From the NCBI RefSeq assembly GCF_026262505.1, contig NC_067208.1:16377962-16441961 (forward strand): a stretch of DNA of 64,000 bases, read 5' to 3'. The stretch comes from Trichomonas vaginalis G3. Taxonomy: Eukaryota; Parabasalia; Trichomonadida; Trichomonadidae. The notes beneath the pieces were generated by a model that searched no databases, was not told where the DNA came from, and was given only the letters and a program-made list of their open reading frames with translations. Numbering within the stretch: the stretch's first letter is position 1; each line of letters starts with the position of its first letter. The translations under genes and the position numbers were made by a program. Shown piece by piece: positions 1 to 10,400 of this stretch.

Positions 1-22
1 ACAAATATTAAGTAATAAATAT

Positions 23-1975
23 CTAAGGAGGTAATGATTGTAATGATTTTGAAATGTCATCACCAAATTTGATGTAGTTACTAAATAGAGGAGAGATGTT
101 ATGACCACATGAGAAACAGATTTCTTTGATAAATTCTTGGATAGAACCATTGTTGATGGAAACAAATTTAACAATGGATTGTGAGAAAATTGAAAATCCA
201 AATCGGTTGATGAAATAGTCTAATGCAATGTTAAGACCCTCTAAATATTGATCAGATGAATTACTATTGAAAATACGTTTCATGATGCACTGTGATGACA
301 TGTTGCAAATGATGTCTTCAATGTCAATTTTGATTTCAAAATGTCCTAATCGAAGTCGAATTAATCGAGAGATGAAATTCTTAAGTTCATCTGATGGATT
401 CATCGGATTAATTAAACTAGATAAATTGTCATAATGAATAGATATAGGATATATGTCGTTATAAATATCACCATCTGTGATGTCAAATACAATGATGGGT
501 TTGAAATCGAGTTGAAATGGAATCATTGTTTCGATTTCATGATTAATTTTTTGATAGAATGAAATGATGTCTGATTCATTATGTTCAATGACAGTATCAG
601 ATGGAATGATGAAATAAAAGAGTTCTAAATCAATGATTTTAAATGGACTGTATTCGATGTCTGCAACATTGCTAAGAGTAATATCAACAGTGGTGGATTT
701 GTCTGAGATCAAAAATAAAAAACCACCATAATCTGAATAGATTTCACCTGATTGAAATCGTTTAACAATATTAGGATATCGATTCCATGGACATTGACAG
801 GAAATAAGATTGTCTGTATGACAACCAACTTGAAGAAAAACAGAGTCATCGGAACATATAAAACTAGAAATAGTTTTTGGTGGTAAAAATATGTTAAGGA
901 ATGTCCATTCATTTGCTTTTGTTTTGATTTGTGTTTTGAATTCATGTAATGGACATTCAACACTTGGAACTAAATCTTTGTGAAATTTGTATGGAAGTCG
1001 CTGCGAAATGTCATCAAGAAGGATCATACAATAATTTGATGAAATAGTTTGGTTTTCTTGGATGTAATCATACAAAGGATTATAAATCTGTGTTAATTTG
1101 TCAATATCTGTTAAATCTTTAATATGGATCCTTATTTGTGTGAGAATATCATCAATAATATTGATATTTGTGTCTTCTTTAGATAAATGATGCTGCAAAG
1201 TGTAAAAGAAAGAAATTAAATTATAAGATGAAACATCTGCGAAAGATTTTGGTAAAATGACTTTTAGATTGTTATTATTAGCTATTGGTTCGTATCTTTC
1301 AAATAGAAGACTGTGTTTTTGAAGGAATTTGTTCCAATTATTAAATTCTTTATTAAAAATAACGATCACTGATCCTCCTGAGAAGATAAAATCGTGTATC
1401 TTAGAATCTAATTCGTCTGTATATTCTATGTCTGTTGAAATAATCATTGTAGAATAAAAATTAAAGTCAGAATCAACATTTCCAATTTCATTTTCGATTT
1501 TTAGCTTTTTAAGTTGAGTACTAAGCATATTTGACTCTTTAGATATGATTATCGATGTTGTTATGTTATTTTTTCTATTGAAAATTTTGAATAAATTTTT
1601 AATTAATTTGCTATTATCAGATTTTTCAAGATATTCTGGCTGAAGTAACTGTATAGTAGATGTTGCAGCAATTCTAAATGCGTTTTTTGCATGAATTGAT
1701 AGTAACGGAAATAATATTTCTTTCATTTCTGGATTTTGATCGTAAAATGATAAAATTATTGGTATTGAGAATCTGTCCAAACTCAATGCTAAGATATCTG
1801 TTATAGGATACTTTATTTCATGTACATCTGAGAGTAAAGATTGGTAAATCATTTGGCAATGATTAACTTCAGATGTAGAGACTATTGAAAATGCGGATGA
1901 TTTGAAGCCTGGTGATAAGAGCAAAGGTTTTTCTGCAACTACTTGGTCTTTTACCGAAGATCCAACACATCCCAT
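23..1975 (-). CDS. M60/TCAF-like protein with predicted N-terminal lipidation
   Basis: 650 aa. Seen: N-terminus MGCVGSS, which fits N-myristoylation at Gly2 with palmitoylation at Cys3, so the protein may sit on the inner face of a membrane. Residues about 130-230 look like the Rossmann/GATase-like domain of TCAF proteins (IIISTDIEY..., FSGGSVIVIFN). Residues about 365-430 carry the PF13402 (M60-like) signature: LPPKTISSF, VGCHTDNL, WNRYPNIV, YGGFLFLI. Known: M60-like peptidases use an HExxH zinc motif, and trichomonads and animals also have TCAF-type relatives without it. I see no HExxH in the C-terminal third, where LRLGHFEIKIDIED sits roughly in its place, so a non-enzymatic TCAF-like role is more likely than a protease. 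The ATG at 1975 is the first in frame and gives the lipidation motif. A short diverged piece of this gene recurs at 31149-31215. Function is inferred. Confidence 0.7.
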   Translation of the reverse strand: MGCVGSSVKDQVVAEKPLLLSPGFKSSAFSIVSTSEVNHCQMIYQSLLSDVHEIKYPITDILALSLDRFSIPIILSFYDQNPEMKEILFPLLSIHAKNAFRIAATSTIQLLQPEYLEKSDNSKLIKNLFKIFNRKNNITTSIIISKESNMLSTQLKKLKIENEIGNVDSDFNFYSTMIISTDIEYTDELDSKIHDFIFSGGSVIVIFNKEFNNWNKFLQKHSLLFERYEPIANNNNLKVILPKSFADVSSYNLISFFYTLQHHLSKEDTNINIIDDILTQIRIHIKDLTDIDKLTQIYNPLYDYIQENQTISSNYCMILLDDISQRLPYKFHKDLVPSVECPLHEFKTQIKTKANEWTFLNIFLPPKTISSFICSDDSVFLQVGCHTDNLISCQCPWNRYPNIVKRFQSGEIYSDYGGFLFLISDKSTTVDITLSNVADIEYSPFKIIDLELFYFIIPSDTVIEHNESDIISFYQKINHEIETMIPFQLDFKPIIVFDITDGDIYNDIYPISIHYDNLSSLINPMNPSDELKNFISRLIRLRLGHFEIKIDIEDIICNMSSQCIMKRIFNSNSSDQYLEGLNIALDYFINRFGFSIFSQSIVKFVSINNGSIQEFIKEICFSCGHNISPLFSNYIKFGDDISKSLQSLPP

Positions 1976-2134
1976 TTTTTTGAGCAGAAAAAAATTACTC
2001 TGCCCTTGAAAATAATTAGATTTTCAATGAAAATTGGATATTATATGATGCATACATTTCATTTTAAGAATAAATTTTTACAAAAATTGATTTTTAAGTG
2101 TCACTTTTCGAGCACTTTTATCATCCAGAACGTT

Positions 2135-2473
2135 ATGGAAACAACATCTAGTTCAACACAGCCACAGCAACGCCCAGATGTTCGTGTTTACTTAGAAGAA
2201 AAGGTTTTCCCGATTCTTACAACTGGATTAGACGAACTTTTAACAGCTGTTGAAGAAAGAGAAAAGAAAATTAAAGATGGAGAAGAAGTTCCTGAAATAA
2301 ATCCGTCATTCTTCCTTGCAAGATATTTAATGCGTTGTGCCCAACAGAAAAGTCACTCAACTTCAACAGAAGAATCAGCAGCGATTAGCACTCACAGAAG
2401 TGAAAAATCAGACGAAGAACAGAAAGAAGAACAACCTACAGAGGAAAATGCTCCTGAAGAAGAAGCCAAATAA
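2135..2473 (+). CDS. Dpy-30-motif small protein
   Basis: 112 aa from the ATG at 2135. The frame stays open further upstream, but with AT-rich low-complexity coding on top of the neighbouring promoter region, so I do not use it. Residues about 14-70 fit the Dpy-30/RIIa-like dimerisation motif: YLEEKVFPILTTGLDEL followed by NPSFFLARYLMR. Known: this helical hairpin docks proteins in histone methyltransferase (COMPASS) complexes or in ciliary radial-spoke and AKAP assemblies. In a flagellated parasite the axonemal role is as likely as the chromatin one. The last 45 residues are acidic, Glu/Ser-rich and probably disordered. It is divergent from the M60/TCAF-like gene, with about 160 bp between the start codons. 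Sequences at 2101 (TCACTT) and 2121 (TCATCC) resemble the trichomonad initiator, the first better in sequence and the second better in distance. Confidence 0.75.
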   Translation: METTSSSTQPQQRPDVRVYLEEKVFPILTTGLDELLTAVEEREKKIKDGEEVPEINPSFFLARYLMRCAQQKSHSTSTEESAAISTHRSEKSDEEQKEEQPTEENAPEEEAK

Positions 2474-2966
2474 TTTCATATTTTTCTATGAAAATTTTTA
2501 TATTGTTAATTTCTTTTCTTATCAATTAGAATTGTTAAATTTTGAAATGTTATCTATTTACATATTAAATCTTCTTTAAATTTCAGCAAAATTAAGTACA
2601 ATATTAAATATCAGAAAACTTTTGATGAATTACGTTAAATTCTGAAAGAATTGAGTGTATCTTTTTTATATTTCCGTCTAAAAGAAGTGCTTTCATAACT
2701 TTTAACGCATAATAACAATTTTTTTTGTATTCATTCAACAATAAGCAATTCTAAGTTAATGAAAATGAATATAAAGGAGCTATACTTCTATTTCAAATAG
2801 ATTCTGTTGTTTTAAGATTGAAATAAAATAAATTTTATTGGAAATTTTGTTTGAATTTTAGAAAAAAATGGATGATTTATACAAAATAATAATATAGTAC
2901 ACCGATTTTATTACAATAAAAGAAATACAAAAATATAATCAAAAAAATTATATTCAAAAATAACAA
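2474..2966. other. AT-rich spacer between convergent genes
   Basis: About 490 bp of A/T-rich DNA between the 3' ends of the Dpy-30 gene and the WD40 gene. I see no coding frame, RNA gene or repeat here. It should contain the two 3' UTRs and polyadenylation sites. Confidence 0.6.
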
Positions 2967-4568
2967 TTACTGTTTTGTAGCGAATCTTATGCATAAGTTA
3001 GGCTCAAGATTAGCAACACTTCTCTGTGGATCGCTTGAAGAAGGGTTTTTGAAGCCAGATGCTGTTGTTTGAGACTTTTGTTGGGTAATTACGACCAATT
3101 CCTTCGAATTCTGTTCGATGGAAGCATCTATAGGTATTCCTGTACCGCAAGGAACGTCGAAAATGCACTTATCCATTCTGATATCCCATCCTTTTACAGT
3201 GCCATCTTCTCCGCCCGTAAGAATTACGTTATCTTCACCGCTATCGTTGTTTACAAAAGTTAATGAGCCAATGTGTCTCATTATTTGGGATAATTGCTGT
3301 CTCTGCCTTACATCCCAGATTCTGGCGGTCGAATCGGCCGAACCGCTGACGAGGAGGTTGTTTCCGACCTTGTTGAGGCATGTAACTGATGCTGCGTGGT
3401 CAATTAAAACAGAAACTAACTTATTCTGGGCTACGTCGAGAACGTGAATGGAATGGTGGTTCTTCGATGCAATACAAAGACTGTCTGCAGCTTCTGTAGC
3501 GGAATTGACGCTTGGAAGGTTTGTATTTAAAGAAAATATCGGATTTACGCTTTGATCATTGTAAATAGAGATATTTCTCCTCGAGCAAAGTATTGTTTGG
3601 TCTTTATATGATGTAATGCATGAGGAAAGATATAGTGGTGTCGTTGAAATTAATGGTTCTAAATTATTTTCTTGATTTATACGATGAACATGCTTTCCTG
3701 CTGCTAAGTAGAACGTGTTATTAAGTTTGTTGTAATAAAATGAAGTAATAGAGTTATGAATATTGAGATTTATCGTTTGATTGTTGTATTTCAGTATATG
3801 TTGTTGATTTTCTGTATCAAAGTACACTATAGCTGGCATTCCGTTTGCATTGGCAACTCCATTTTCGAGCATTGCAAAGTTTTCGATAGATTTTTCATTG
3901 TATACGCGAATTAATGGTTGATGGCCAAATGTATTTGTTGCAAAACCTTCAGGCATCGATTGCTGAGCTATTATAGGATGTAATTGCTCAATTGGCATAA
4001 CATTTGTGAGAAAATTATTATTTAAGCTTTGTGCGAGAATTGCAGTGAGATCTACTTCAAGATCCTTCTGCTCTTGTATTGTTCCTTTCGGTGCGAGTAT
4101 GATTGTCGAGATAGGAGGCGTAGTTTGGTAGGAAAAAGGATGAGGAGAAGGAGGAGGGAAAGTTGGTGCGAACTGAGCGACACTTGATGAGCGTGGAGGT
4201 ATTATTCTCTTCTTGGGAGGCACAAACTGTGAACTGATTGGCGCTACACTGAGCATAGGTGACGTTTCGGAAATAGGAGGTGCAAATGTAACTGTAGGCT
4301 CTGGTTTAAGGAATGTTTTCTTGTTATTGTTAAACCATAACCTAACGGATCTGTTATTCCATCGATTGCTGATCTTCTGAAGCTCATGAGTGATGTTTTG
4401 AACGATTTGAGTGCGTTGTTCTGACCTTTCAGGGTAACTAAAGTACTTCTCAATGGAAGATATCAATATCTCTTGCTCTTGCTGGCGTGGAAAATAACGC
4501 CCTTCCTTGATATCCTCATCTATACTCATTAGATTTTTATTGTGACGGCCACAAAAATCTTCTGACAT
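2967..4568 (-). CDS. Homeodomain-like plus WD40-repeat protein
   Basis: 533 aa from the ATG at 4568; upstream in-frame codons lack an ATG. Residues about 22-86 are helical and end in NRSVRLWFNNNKK. This matches homeodomain helix 3, with W48-F49-x-N51-x-R/K53 equivalents at Trp78, Phe79, Asn81 and Lys83. A Pro/Ser-rich linker follows (about 90-160). The C-terminal 330 residues form a beta-propeller. The last WD40 repeats are clear: CLNKVGNNLLVSGSADSTAR then IWDV, and VILTGGEDGTVKGWDIR. Known: homeodomains bind DNA and WD40 propellers are protein-docking platforms. Inference: a transcription-related adaptor. The pairing is unusual. The homeodomain call rests on the third helix and helical spacing only, so a divergent helix-turn-helix of another family cannot be excluded. 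Confidence 0.65.
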   Translation of the reverse strand: MSEDFCGRHNKNLMSIDEDIKEGRYFPRQQEQEILISSIEKYFSYPERSEQRTQIVQNITHELQKISNRWNNRSVRLWFNNNKKTFLKPEPTVTFAPPISETSPMLSVAPISSQFVPPKKRIIPPRSSSVAQFAPTFPPPSPHPFSYQTTPPISTIILAPKGTIQEQKDLEVDLTAILAQSLNNNFLTNVMPIEQLHPIIAQQSMPEGFATNTFGHQPLIRVYNEKSIENFAMLENGVANANGMPAIVYFDTENQQHILKYNNQTINLNIHNSITSFYYNKLNNTFYLAAGKHVHRINQENNLEPLISTTPLYLSSCITSYKDQTILCSRRNISIYNDQSVNPIFSLNTNLPSVNSATEAADSLCIASKNHHSIHVLDVAQNKLVSVLIDHAASVTCLNKVGNNLLVSGSADSTARIWDVRQRQQLSQIMRHIGSLTFVNNDSGEDNVILTGGEDGTVKGWDIRMDKCIFDVPCGTGIPIDASIEQNSKELVVITQQKSQTTASGFKNPSSSDPQRSVANLEPNLCIRFATKQ

Positions 4569-4880
4569 AAAAATTGAACATGTCTGCTTGATTTTTGATA
4601 AATTTGTAAAGTTCTTGATTTTAACATTTTTTCTGTTCACCTCTCCATTTCAATGGAGTAGATTTTTGTTTATTTCTCATGAGGTATCAAAATAATGAGC
4701 TTTTTGGTTTTTTAAAATTTTCTTGTCAATTTGTTTATATGAAAAGTGACATGTAATAATGCCAAATATTGTTGATTTTCGGATTTCAATCGATATTGAG
4801 ATTAAAGAATTTGAACATCTGGACTTGGTTCATAATAACTATTTAAAAGCAAGGAAAACGATTTGTAATATTGATTAATA
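4569..4880. other. Intergenic, upstream region of the WD40 gene
   Basis: About 310 bp of AT-rich DNA between the WD40 gene start and the outer edge of the tRNA palindrome. It includes an open but non-ATG extension of the WD40 frame to 4640. No other feature is visible. Confidence 0.5.
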
Positions 4881-4978
4881 AGTTCTAAACCATGATAATT
4901 ACCAAATCATTCACATTTTATTTGAAAAGATTATTTATATTTATTTCATAAAATTCATGAAATGAATTAATCGTCCAA

Positions 4979-5050
4979 GTCCCAGTAGTATATTGGTTAG
5001 AATAGATCCTTGACACGGATCAGAGGCCAGTTCGATTCTGGCCTGGGACA
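4979..5050 (+). tRNA. tRNA-Val (anticodon GAC), copy 1
   Basis: 72 nt folding into a full cloverleaf. The acceptor stem is GTCCCAG with CTGGGAC and discriminator A at 5050. The anticodon stem is GATCC/GGATC around the loop TTGACAC, which places GAC at positions 34-36. The variable region has 4 nt and the T stem GCCAG/CTGGC holds loop TTCGATT. The A box (TAGTATATTGG) and B box (GGTTCGAATC-like, here AGTTCGATTCT) are recognisable. A T-rich stretch follows directly and can act as the Pol III terminator. No intron and no encoded CCA. Confidence 0.92.
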
Positions 5051-5407
5051 TTTTTTTCTTTTATTAATTTTTTTGACAAATGCTCAAAAATCATCTATCA
5101 TAATCAATAGAGTGGAATTCGAAACCACAATGATAAGTTTTTGCCAATCATTCTGAATCGATTGATTCTTTGAATGAAGAAAAAGACATATACCATCGAT
5201 TCTTTGAAAGATATTAAATGAATAATCATAGATTCATGGAATATATATTAAGAATCTATGATATCTAAGGCATATATTCTCAAAATAACTAAACTATGAC
5301 ATTATCATCAAGGGAGAGATCGATTATTCGTGTCCTGTCGAAGTTGATTATGACGTATGATAGATGATTTTTGAGCATTTGTCAAAAAAATTAATAAAAG
5401 AAAAAAA

Positions 5408-5479
5408 TGTCCCAGGCCAGAATCGAACTGGCCTCTGATCCGTGTCAAGGATCTATTCTAACCAATATACTACTGGGAC
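5408..5479 (-). tRNA. tRNA-Val (anticodon GAC), copy 2
   Basis: Exact reverse complement of the copy at 4979-5050, lying in the other arm of the palindrome, so the two genes converge on the 253-bp spacer. Same cloverleaf, same GAC anticodon, and the same T-run (seen as A-run on the + strand) downstream. Confidence 0.92.
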
Positions 5480-5657
5480 TTGGACGATTAATTCATTTCA
5501 TGAATTTTATGAAATAAATATAAATAATCTTTTCAAATAAAATGTGAATGATTTGGTAATTATCATGGTTTAGAACTTTGAGAAATAGCACAAAAAGAAA
5601 ATGCTTCAAATTTGATTTAATTTATAACAAACAGAATATTTTACTAAACTAGACGTA

Positions 5658-6953
5658 TTATATTTTAGCTTTTAGCTCATTTTCGGCTATTTGGTTTAGT
5701 TCTTCTTCTTGGTTCTTTAATTTAGTAACTAAATCATCATTAATTTTGAAATGTTCCCTCTGTTTAGGATGCTGACGCTTCTTCGCATGATAGAATGCAG
5801 CACCTTCTGCGAAACATTCATCTGGTCTTGATATTGTAACTTTTGATTCTTCAACTCCGAAACTTGTTGCAACAACTTTTTTAATAATTGGAATCTTGGA
5901 AGATCCACCTTGTAGGTATATTGCATTGAGTTTTCCTTTGCCAGCTATTCCTTGTCTGACGTTTTTAATGAGAGTATTGATTTTTGTTTTAAGATCTTGA
6001 ATTATTGGAAGCTTTTCCAGCTCTGAACGATCTACTTTCAAGGATATTTTGCTTCCAGTTGATACGCCAAGTGGATTGAATACGATTTGATGAGATGATG
6101 ATAAATTTTCTTTCAAATTCTTGACAGCATTTCTAAATGCCATACTATCTGCTGCCTGATTGTTCAATTTAATAAGTTTTACTGTATCTTGGACTTCTGG
6201 TGTTTTAATTTCTTTTTGAATTCTTCCTAAAATGTAATCGCAAAGAGCAAACGTAATATCACGGCCACCAATATCTAGTTTATCGCGTGAAAGTAGCCTT
6301 ATTGACTTCGGCTGTATATTGTATGTTGAGCAAACGAAATTTGTATAGCCAAAATCAATAAAAGCAGCGACATGAGGTGGAGTAGAATGCTGTGTTTGAC
6401 GTATAATGTAGTCATAGACTTGTCCTTGTGTATTTGATATCATAAAAACGCTTTTGTCGTATATAGAAGCTGCAGTTTTGATCGCAATTTTTTGTTCTTC
6501 TGTATACCAATATGGAATAACCATTACAATATCTGTAACAGTAGAATCTGGTGACATACAGCATATTTCATTTATCAAATAACCTAAGAGAGCGATTGGA
6601 TGAATAATTTTCTTTTTATCACCAAAATTAACTTCAAAAGCGACTTTTCCTTCGTTATCTGTAATTGGGTCGATTAAGAATTTCTGAGATTTGAGTTTTG
6701 ATTCAAATTTTGTAAACAGAAAATCTTTTTCTCTTTCGATAATCGTTGATTTATCAGTTAGATGAGCAGTGAATCCCCAACTCCTTATTTTGTCAAGAAA
6801 TGATATTACTGTTGGAAAAGATTTATTACTTGATGTATCTGAAATCATTGAACCTTTTCCATCTTTAACGTAATATGCTTTAATTCTATTGCCGCCGAAA
6901 TCAATTGCTACAAAATCTTGTGTGTCTCCGAGTGTTGAGCTAATTTCACTCAT
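5658..6953 (-). CDS. Hsp70-like protein reduced to the ATPase domain
   Basis: 431 aa from the ATG at 6953. It has the actin/Hsp70 fold markers in order: phosphate-1-like AIDFGGNRIKAYY (about 17-29), connect/phosphate-2-like AAFIDFGYTNFVCSTY (about 195-210), LDIGGRDITFALCDYI (about 227-242), and the adenosine motif LQGGSSKIPIIKKVV (about 350-365), then DECFAEGAAFYHA. These are degenerate versions of Hsp70 GIDLGTT and GGSSRIP motifs. The sequence stops soon after the nucleotide-binding domain with a charged helical tail of about 40 residues, so the usual substrate-binding domain is missing. Known: Hsp110/Hsp70-like relatives of this size can act as nucleotide-exchange partners or have lost chaperone function. 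Which applies here is not visible. Confidence 0.75.
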   Translation of the reverse strand: MSEISSTLGDTQDFVAIDFGGNRIKAYYVKDGKGSMISDTSSNKSFPTVISFLDKIRSWGFTAHLTDKSTIIEREKDFLFTKFESKLKSQKFLIDPITDNEGKVAFEVNFGDKKKIIHPIALLGYLINEICCMSPDSTVTDIVMVIPYWYTEEQKIAIKTAASIYDKSVFMISNTQGQVYDYIIRQTQHSTPPHVAAFIDFGYTNFVCSTYNIQPKSIRLLSRDKLDIGGRDITFALCDYILGRIQKEIKTPEVQDTVKLIKLNNQAADSMAFRNAVKNLKENLSSSHQIVFNPLGVSTGSKISLKVDRSELEKLPIIQDLKTKINTLIKNVRQGIAGKGKLNAIYLQGGSSKIPIIKKVVATSFGVEESKVTISRPDECFAEGAAFYHAKKRQHPKQREHFKINDDLVTKLKNQEEELNQIAENELKAKI

Positions 6954-7412
6954 AACGGAGAAAGTTTTGAATTCAAACGTTTAAGGTTAATTAAATAAAT
7001 CTTAGAAATAGCTGATTTATAGTTTATTTATATCGTATATTTAAAATAAAAGATATTTTTATTTTCAAAATTTCTCGATTTTATTAAAATAATAGGAAAA
7101 AAATTAATTTTTCAAAAATATTTTTGGAATTTTGAATTTTTTTTTAGAAAATAAAAATCATGTTTTATTGATATTAAAGCTATGCACACTCGAATACTCA
7201 TGAAATATTTAGCTACAGAAAGGATTTTGGTCTCTGAATTGAATTTTTTTGTAATTTTGAATTCGATTTTTTTGTAAGATCGACATTTCATTGAAATAAA
7301 TGAAAAGCCATTTATGTGTATATTCAAATTATATCAATAAATCCTCATGAAATTACTAAAATTTTGTTTGATGGCCAATTGACGATAGAATCTGGTTTTG
7401 CCAATTTTTTTT
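6954..7412. other. Divergent promoter region, Hsp70-like / GCN1
   Basis: About 460 bp of AT-rich DNA between divergent genes. The GCN1 frame is open through its right end but without an ATG until 7430. No RNA gene or repeat seen. Confidence 0.5.
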
Positions 7413-7417
7413 TCATA
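7413..7417 (+). promoter_or_regulatory. Initiator-like TCATA before the GCN1 gene
   Basis: TCATA matches the trichomonad initiator TCA(+1)-Py-T/A. Its A (7415) is 15 nt before the ATG at 7430, the short spacing typical of trichomonad genes, and it supports that ATG over upstream codons. Confidence 0.5.
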
Positions 7418-7429
7418 GGTGAATATAGA

Positions 7430-10400
7430 ATGGATGCAATTCGCTCTTTAGAAGGAGCAACATCAACCATTTTCCATTATATTCATCACGAAACATCTGT
7501 TATTAAGAGAGAAGGCATTTCTAAGGCTTTATCTGACTATGTCAAGACAAATCCTGAGGAAATCCCAAAGCTTGCTGAATACGCAACACAGCAACTTAAG
7601 GGAAACTTCCTTGTAGAGCCAGCAGTTCACTACATCCACATTTTCTCCATTTTTGGTGAATTTGATAGAAAATACGTTCAAGTTATTCTCAAATGCCTCC
7701 AATTTATCGATAGCAAGCATCGTCAGTATCAGTTTAACTACGCTGCAAAGCTCGCCGCTAAAGTGGTTAAAGCGGAAGAAATCGTAAATTCAACACATCT
7801 CTCAGCCTTTGCGTTATTGAAGTTCATCAAAGTTGAAGACCAAGCTCTTCTCAAGAAACTCGCAGAAGCCTTTGCAGAAGCATTCACAAAAGTCACAAAT
7901 ATCTACGATCCAAGTTATATCTATGCAAAGACAGTGAGTAAGAAGATCCCACGTGAAATCTACAACAAAGTAGTCATCGCTCGTTACAACCGTCAGCTTC
8001 TTCGTGGCGGAGCTCAATTCATTCCAATTGTGGTCAAATCATTACCAAAATTCGACCTTTCTACTGATGAAAAATCCATCATTTACTTCATTGTCAACAA
8101 CGTTGCCAGTGGAAAAGCCGAAGAACGCGCTAATTTCATGAAGAATTTCAAGATTTCCGCTCCAGCCTTCGATCAAGACCAAATTGCCAACACCGTTATC
8201 ACATTCATCACAAAGACAACAGGATACGACCAGCGCAAGGCTCTCTGCACCTTATTACAGTATATCAACCTTTCCAAGGCCAAAACAGAGACTCTTGACA
8301 AGATATTCGCATACATCAAAGGCGAAAAGCAGTCAGAGATCGCAGTAGAAGCCATCCTTTCCCTTCAATCATCAGCTGATAATTCTGTATCCTTCTTAAC
8401 ATCACTTCCAGCCACAGAAGCCACATTCCCAACCATCCTCGAAGCATTACTCAACACTAACTCCCCATCAGCCATCGAGTACGCTCACAATAATTTCTCG
8501 GTAGCACCAATGCCAGCAGCCAGACTCATTCTCCGCAAGAACCAAGCTCTTTCCGATGATGAGAAGTCATTACTCAGTCAGCCATCCAAGTTCCAGACCC
8601 AGAAGTTCGAAGTTTTGCTCAGATCAGGTTCAATTGAACAAGCTGTCGAATTATATTCCATTGCATCACAGCTTTACACACAGACACTTTCAGAAGTTGA
8701 ACCAAAATTTGTTTTCCCATTCATTGTCGGTTTGATTGACAACTTATCTATCAATGACAAAGTTCTTTTGACATTTACATCATATGTAACTAAAAACAAG
8801 GAATTTATCACTGATAGAAAACTTGTTTTAGTTGCACCTAGATTAGCTACTTCTTCTGATTCACAATTACTTGTGTCTTATCTCTCAAAGAGACCACAAC
8901 TCGCACAGCCAGCATTGGAATTCATTGGTTTGTCGAAAGAACAATTTTCATTGGTACAAACCGCAATTAGAAATTACATTGAAGAGCCAATTTCAGCTGA
9001 AGATGAACATCTCCTTCTTTGCAAGGAACCAATAGATGCTGACCATCCATCAGCAGAATCATACAAGGCAATGAAAGATGAAATTGCTCATCCAACAGGA
9101 AAAACAAATTTGCCACAATTAAGAAAGAAATTTGACAAAGAAACCGCAAAAGTGACAGAAAAACAAAAAGAACTTAAAGAAGAACTTAGAAACAGCAAAG
9201 TTATTCCTATCAAATCCGCCATTGCTCTTCTCAAATCACACTTCTTAAGAGCACCAAAGATAACTTCTTCTCTTACTTCATTTACTCCACAATTTTTGGA
9301 GATAAGAAAATCAGAAATATTTACACAGGAAGTTGATGATTTGTTTGTTGCTGCTTTTAACAGGATTGATGCTTTCAGGGCTACACCAAAGACAATTTTG
9401 TCTATCATCATCTCTGAAGATGAAGACCTCGATGATTTCAGACTCAAAATGTTAATTCCTTCAAAATTGACTGATACTCTGTTACATGTAATTTCAAACA
9501 GACTTCCTCAATTTTTGAGTAACAAAGACTTATGCGAATACATGTGCGATATCAACGCAATCACATCTGAATCAGATGTAGAGACATTGTTACCTTATTA
9601 TTTAGATCACGCCAATGTCAAAGATTGCGTTTACAATTTCGCTGTCACTTTGGCAAAGAATGCAGAAGTTACAAGTATTCCACAGTGTTTCCAGGAAATA
9701 CTATTCCCTAATGAACAAATCAGAAAATGCGCTTTGGAATGCATCGCAAATTCAAACATTTGCAAAGAAGATTTCTCACCAAAGTTGTATTGCCAAGTTT
9801 ATACACAGGCTGCATCGAATCCTGTCGCCGTTGACTTGATAGAAAGATTAGAACCACAGAGACCAACAGACAAGGAAATAATGCAGTGCTACGCCGAAAT
9901 CTTCAATTTACAAGTCAAAGATGAAAATTTGATAAGAGATATCGGTGTCAGTTTTGTCATTTTAATGGCAGAAAACGTTGATGTTTGTGTCAAATATTTG
10001 ATTGACTTGTATATCAAGAACACTGAGGAAGTTGAGTCATTCATGATACCACAGCAAGAGCAGATAAGATCAGCAATTGCTTACGGTTTCAATGAACTCA
10101 AACCATTGACACAAGAAGCTATTTCTTTCATTACTACAACAGCATTGAAAGATATCGTTCCTGCTGTGAGAGAAAACATAATGTCCCTCTGCAACTATTA
10201 CATTGATACATTTGATGATGAACACAAAGTATCAATCTACCAGAAATTCTTCAATATCTTGAATCTTCCTCCTGTTTCTAACTTGGAAAACAACAGATTG
10301 AGATTGGCATTGATCGAATTGTGTTTGAAAGTTGTTCAGACACAGCCACAGTTATCTGAAGAGTTAATGACATCTTTGATCAAGTACAACATCAGATCTC

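Larger units (their letters stand above)
4881..5577. repeat. Palindrome with 222-bp arms carrying two tRNA genes
   Basis: Arms 4881-5102 and 5356-5577 are reverse complements. Paired positions sum to 10458 throughout, and I found no mismatch in the stretches I compared, including AT-rich DNA outside the tRNA genes. The 253-bp spacer (5103-5355) is unique and AT-rich with short copies of ATCGATT-type sequence. Identity of non-genic flanks means the arm was duplicated as a block recently or is kept identical by gene conversion. Confidence 0.9.
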
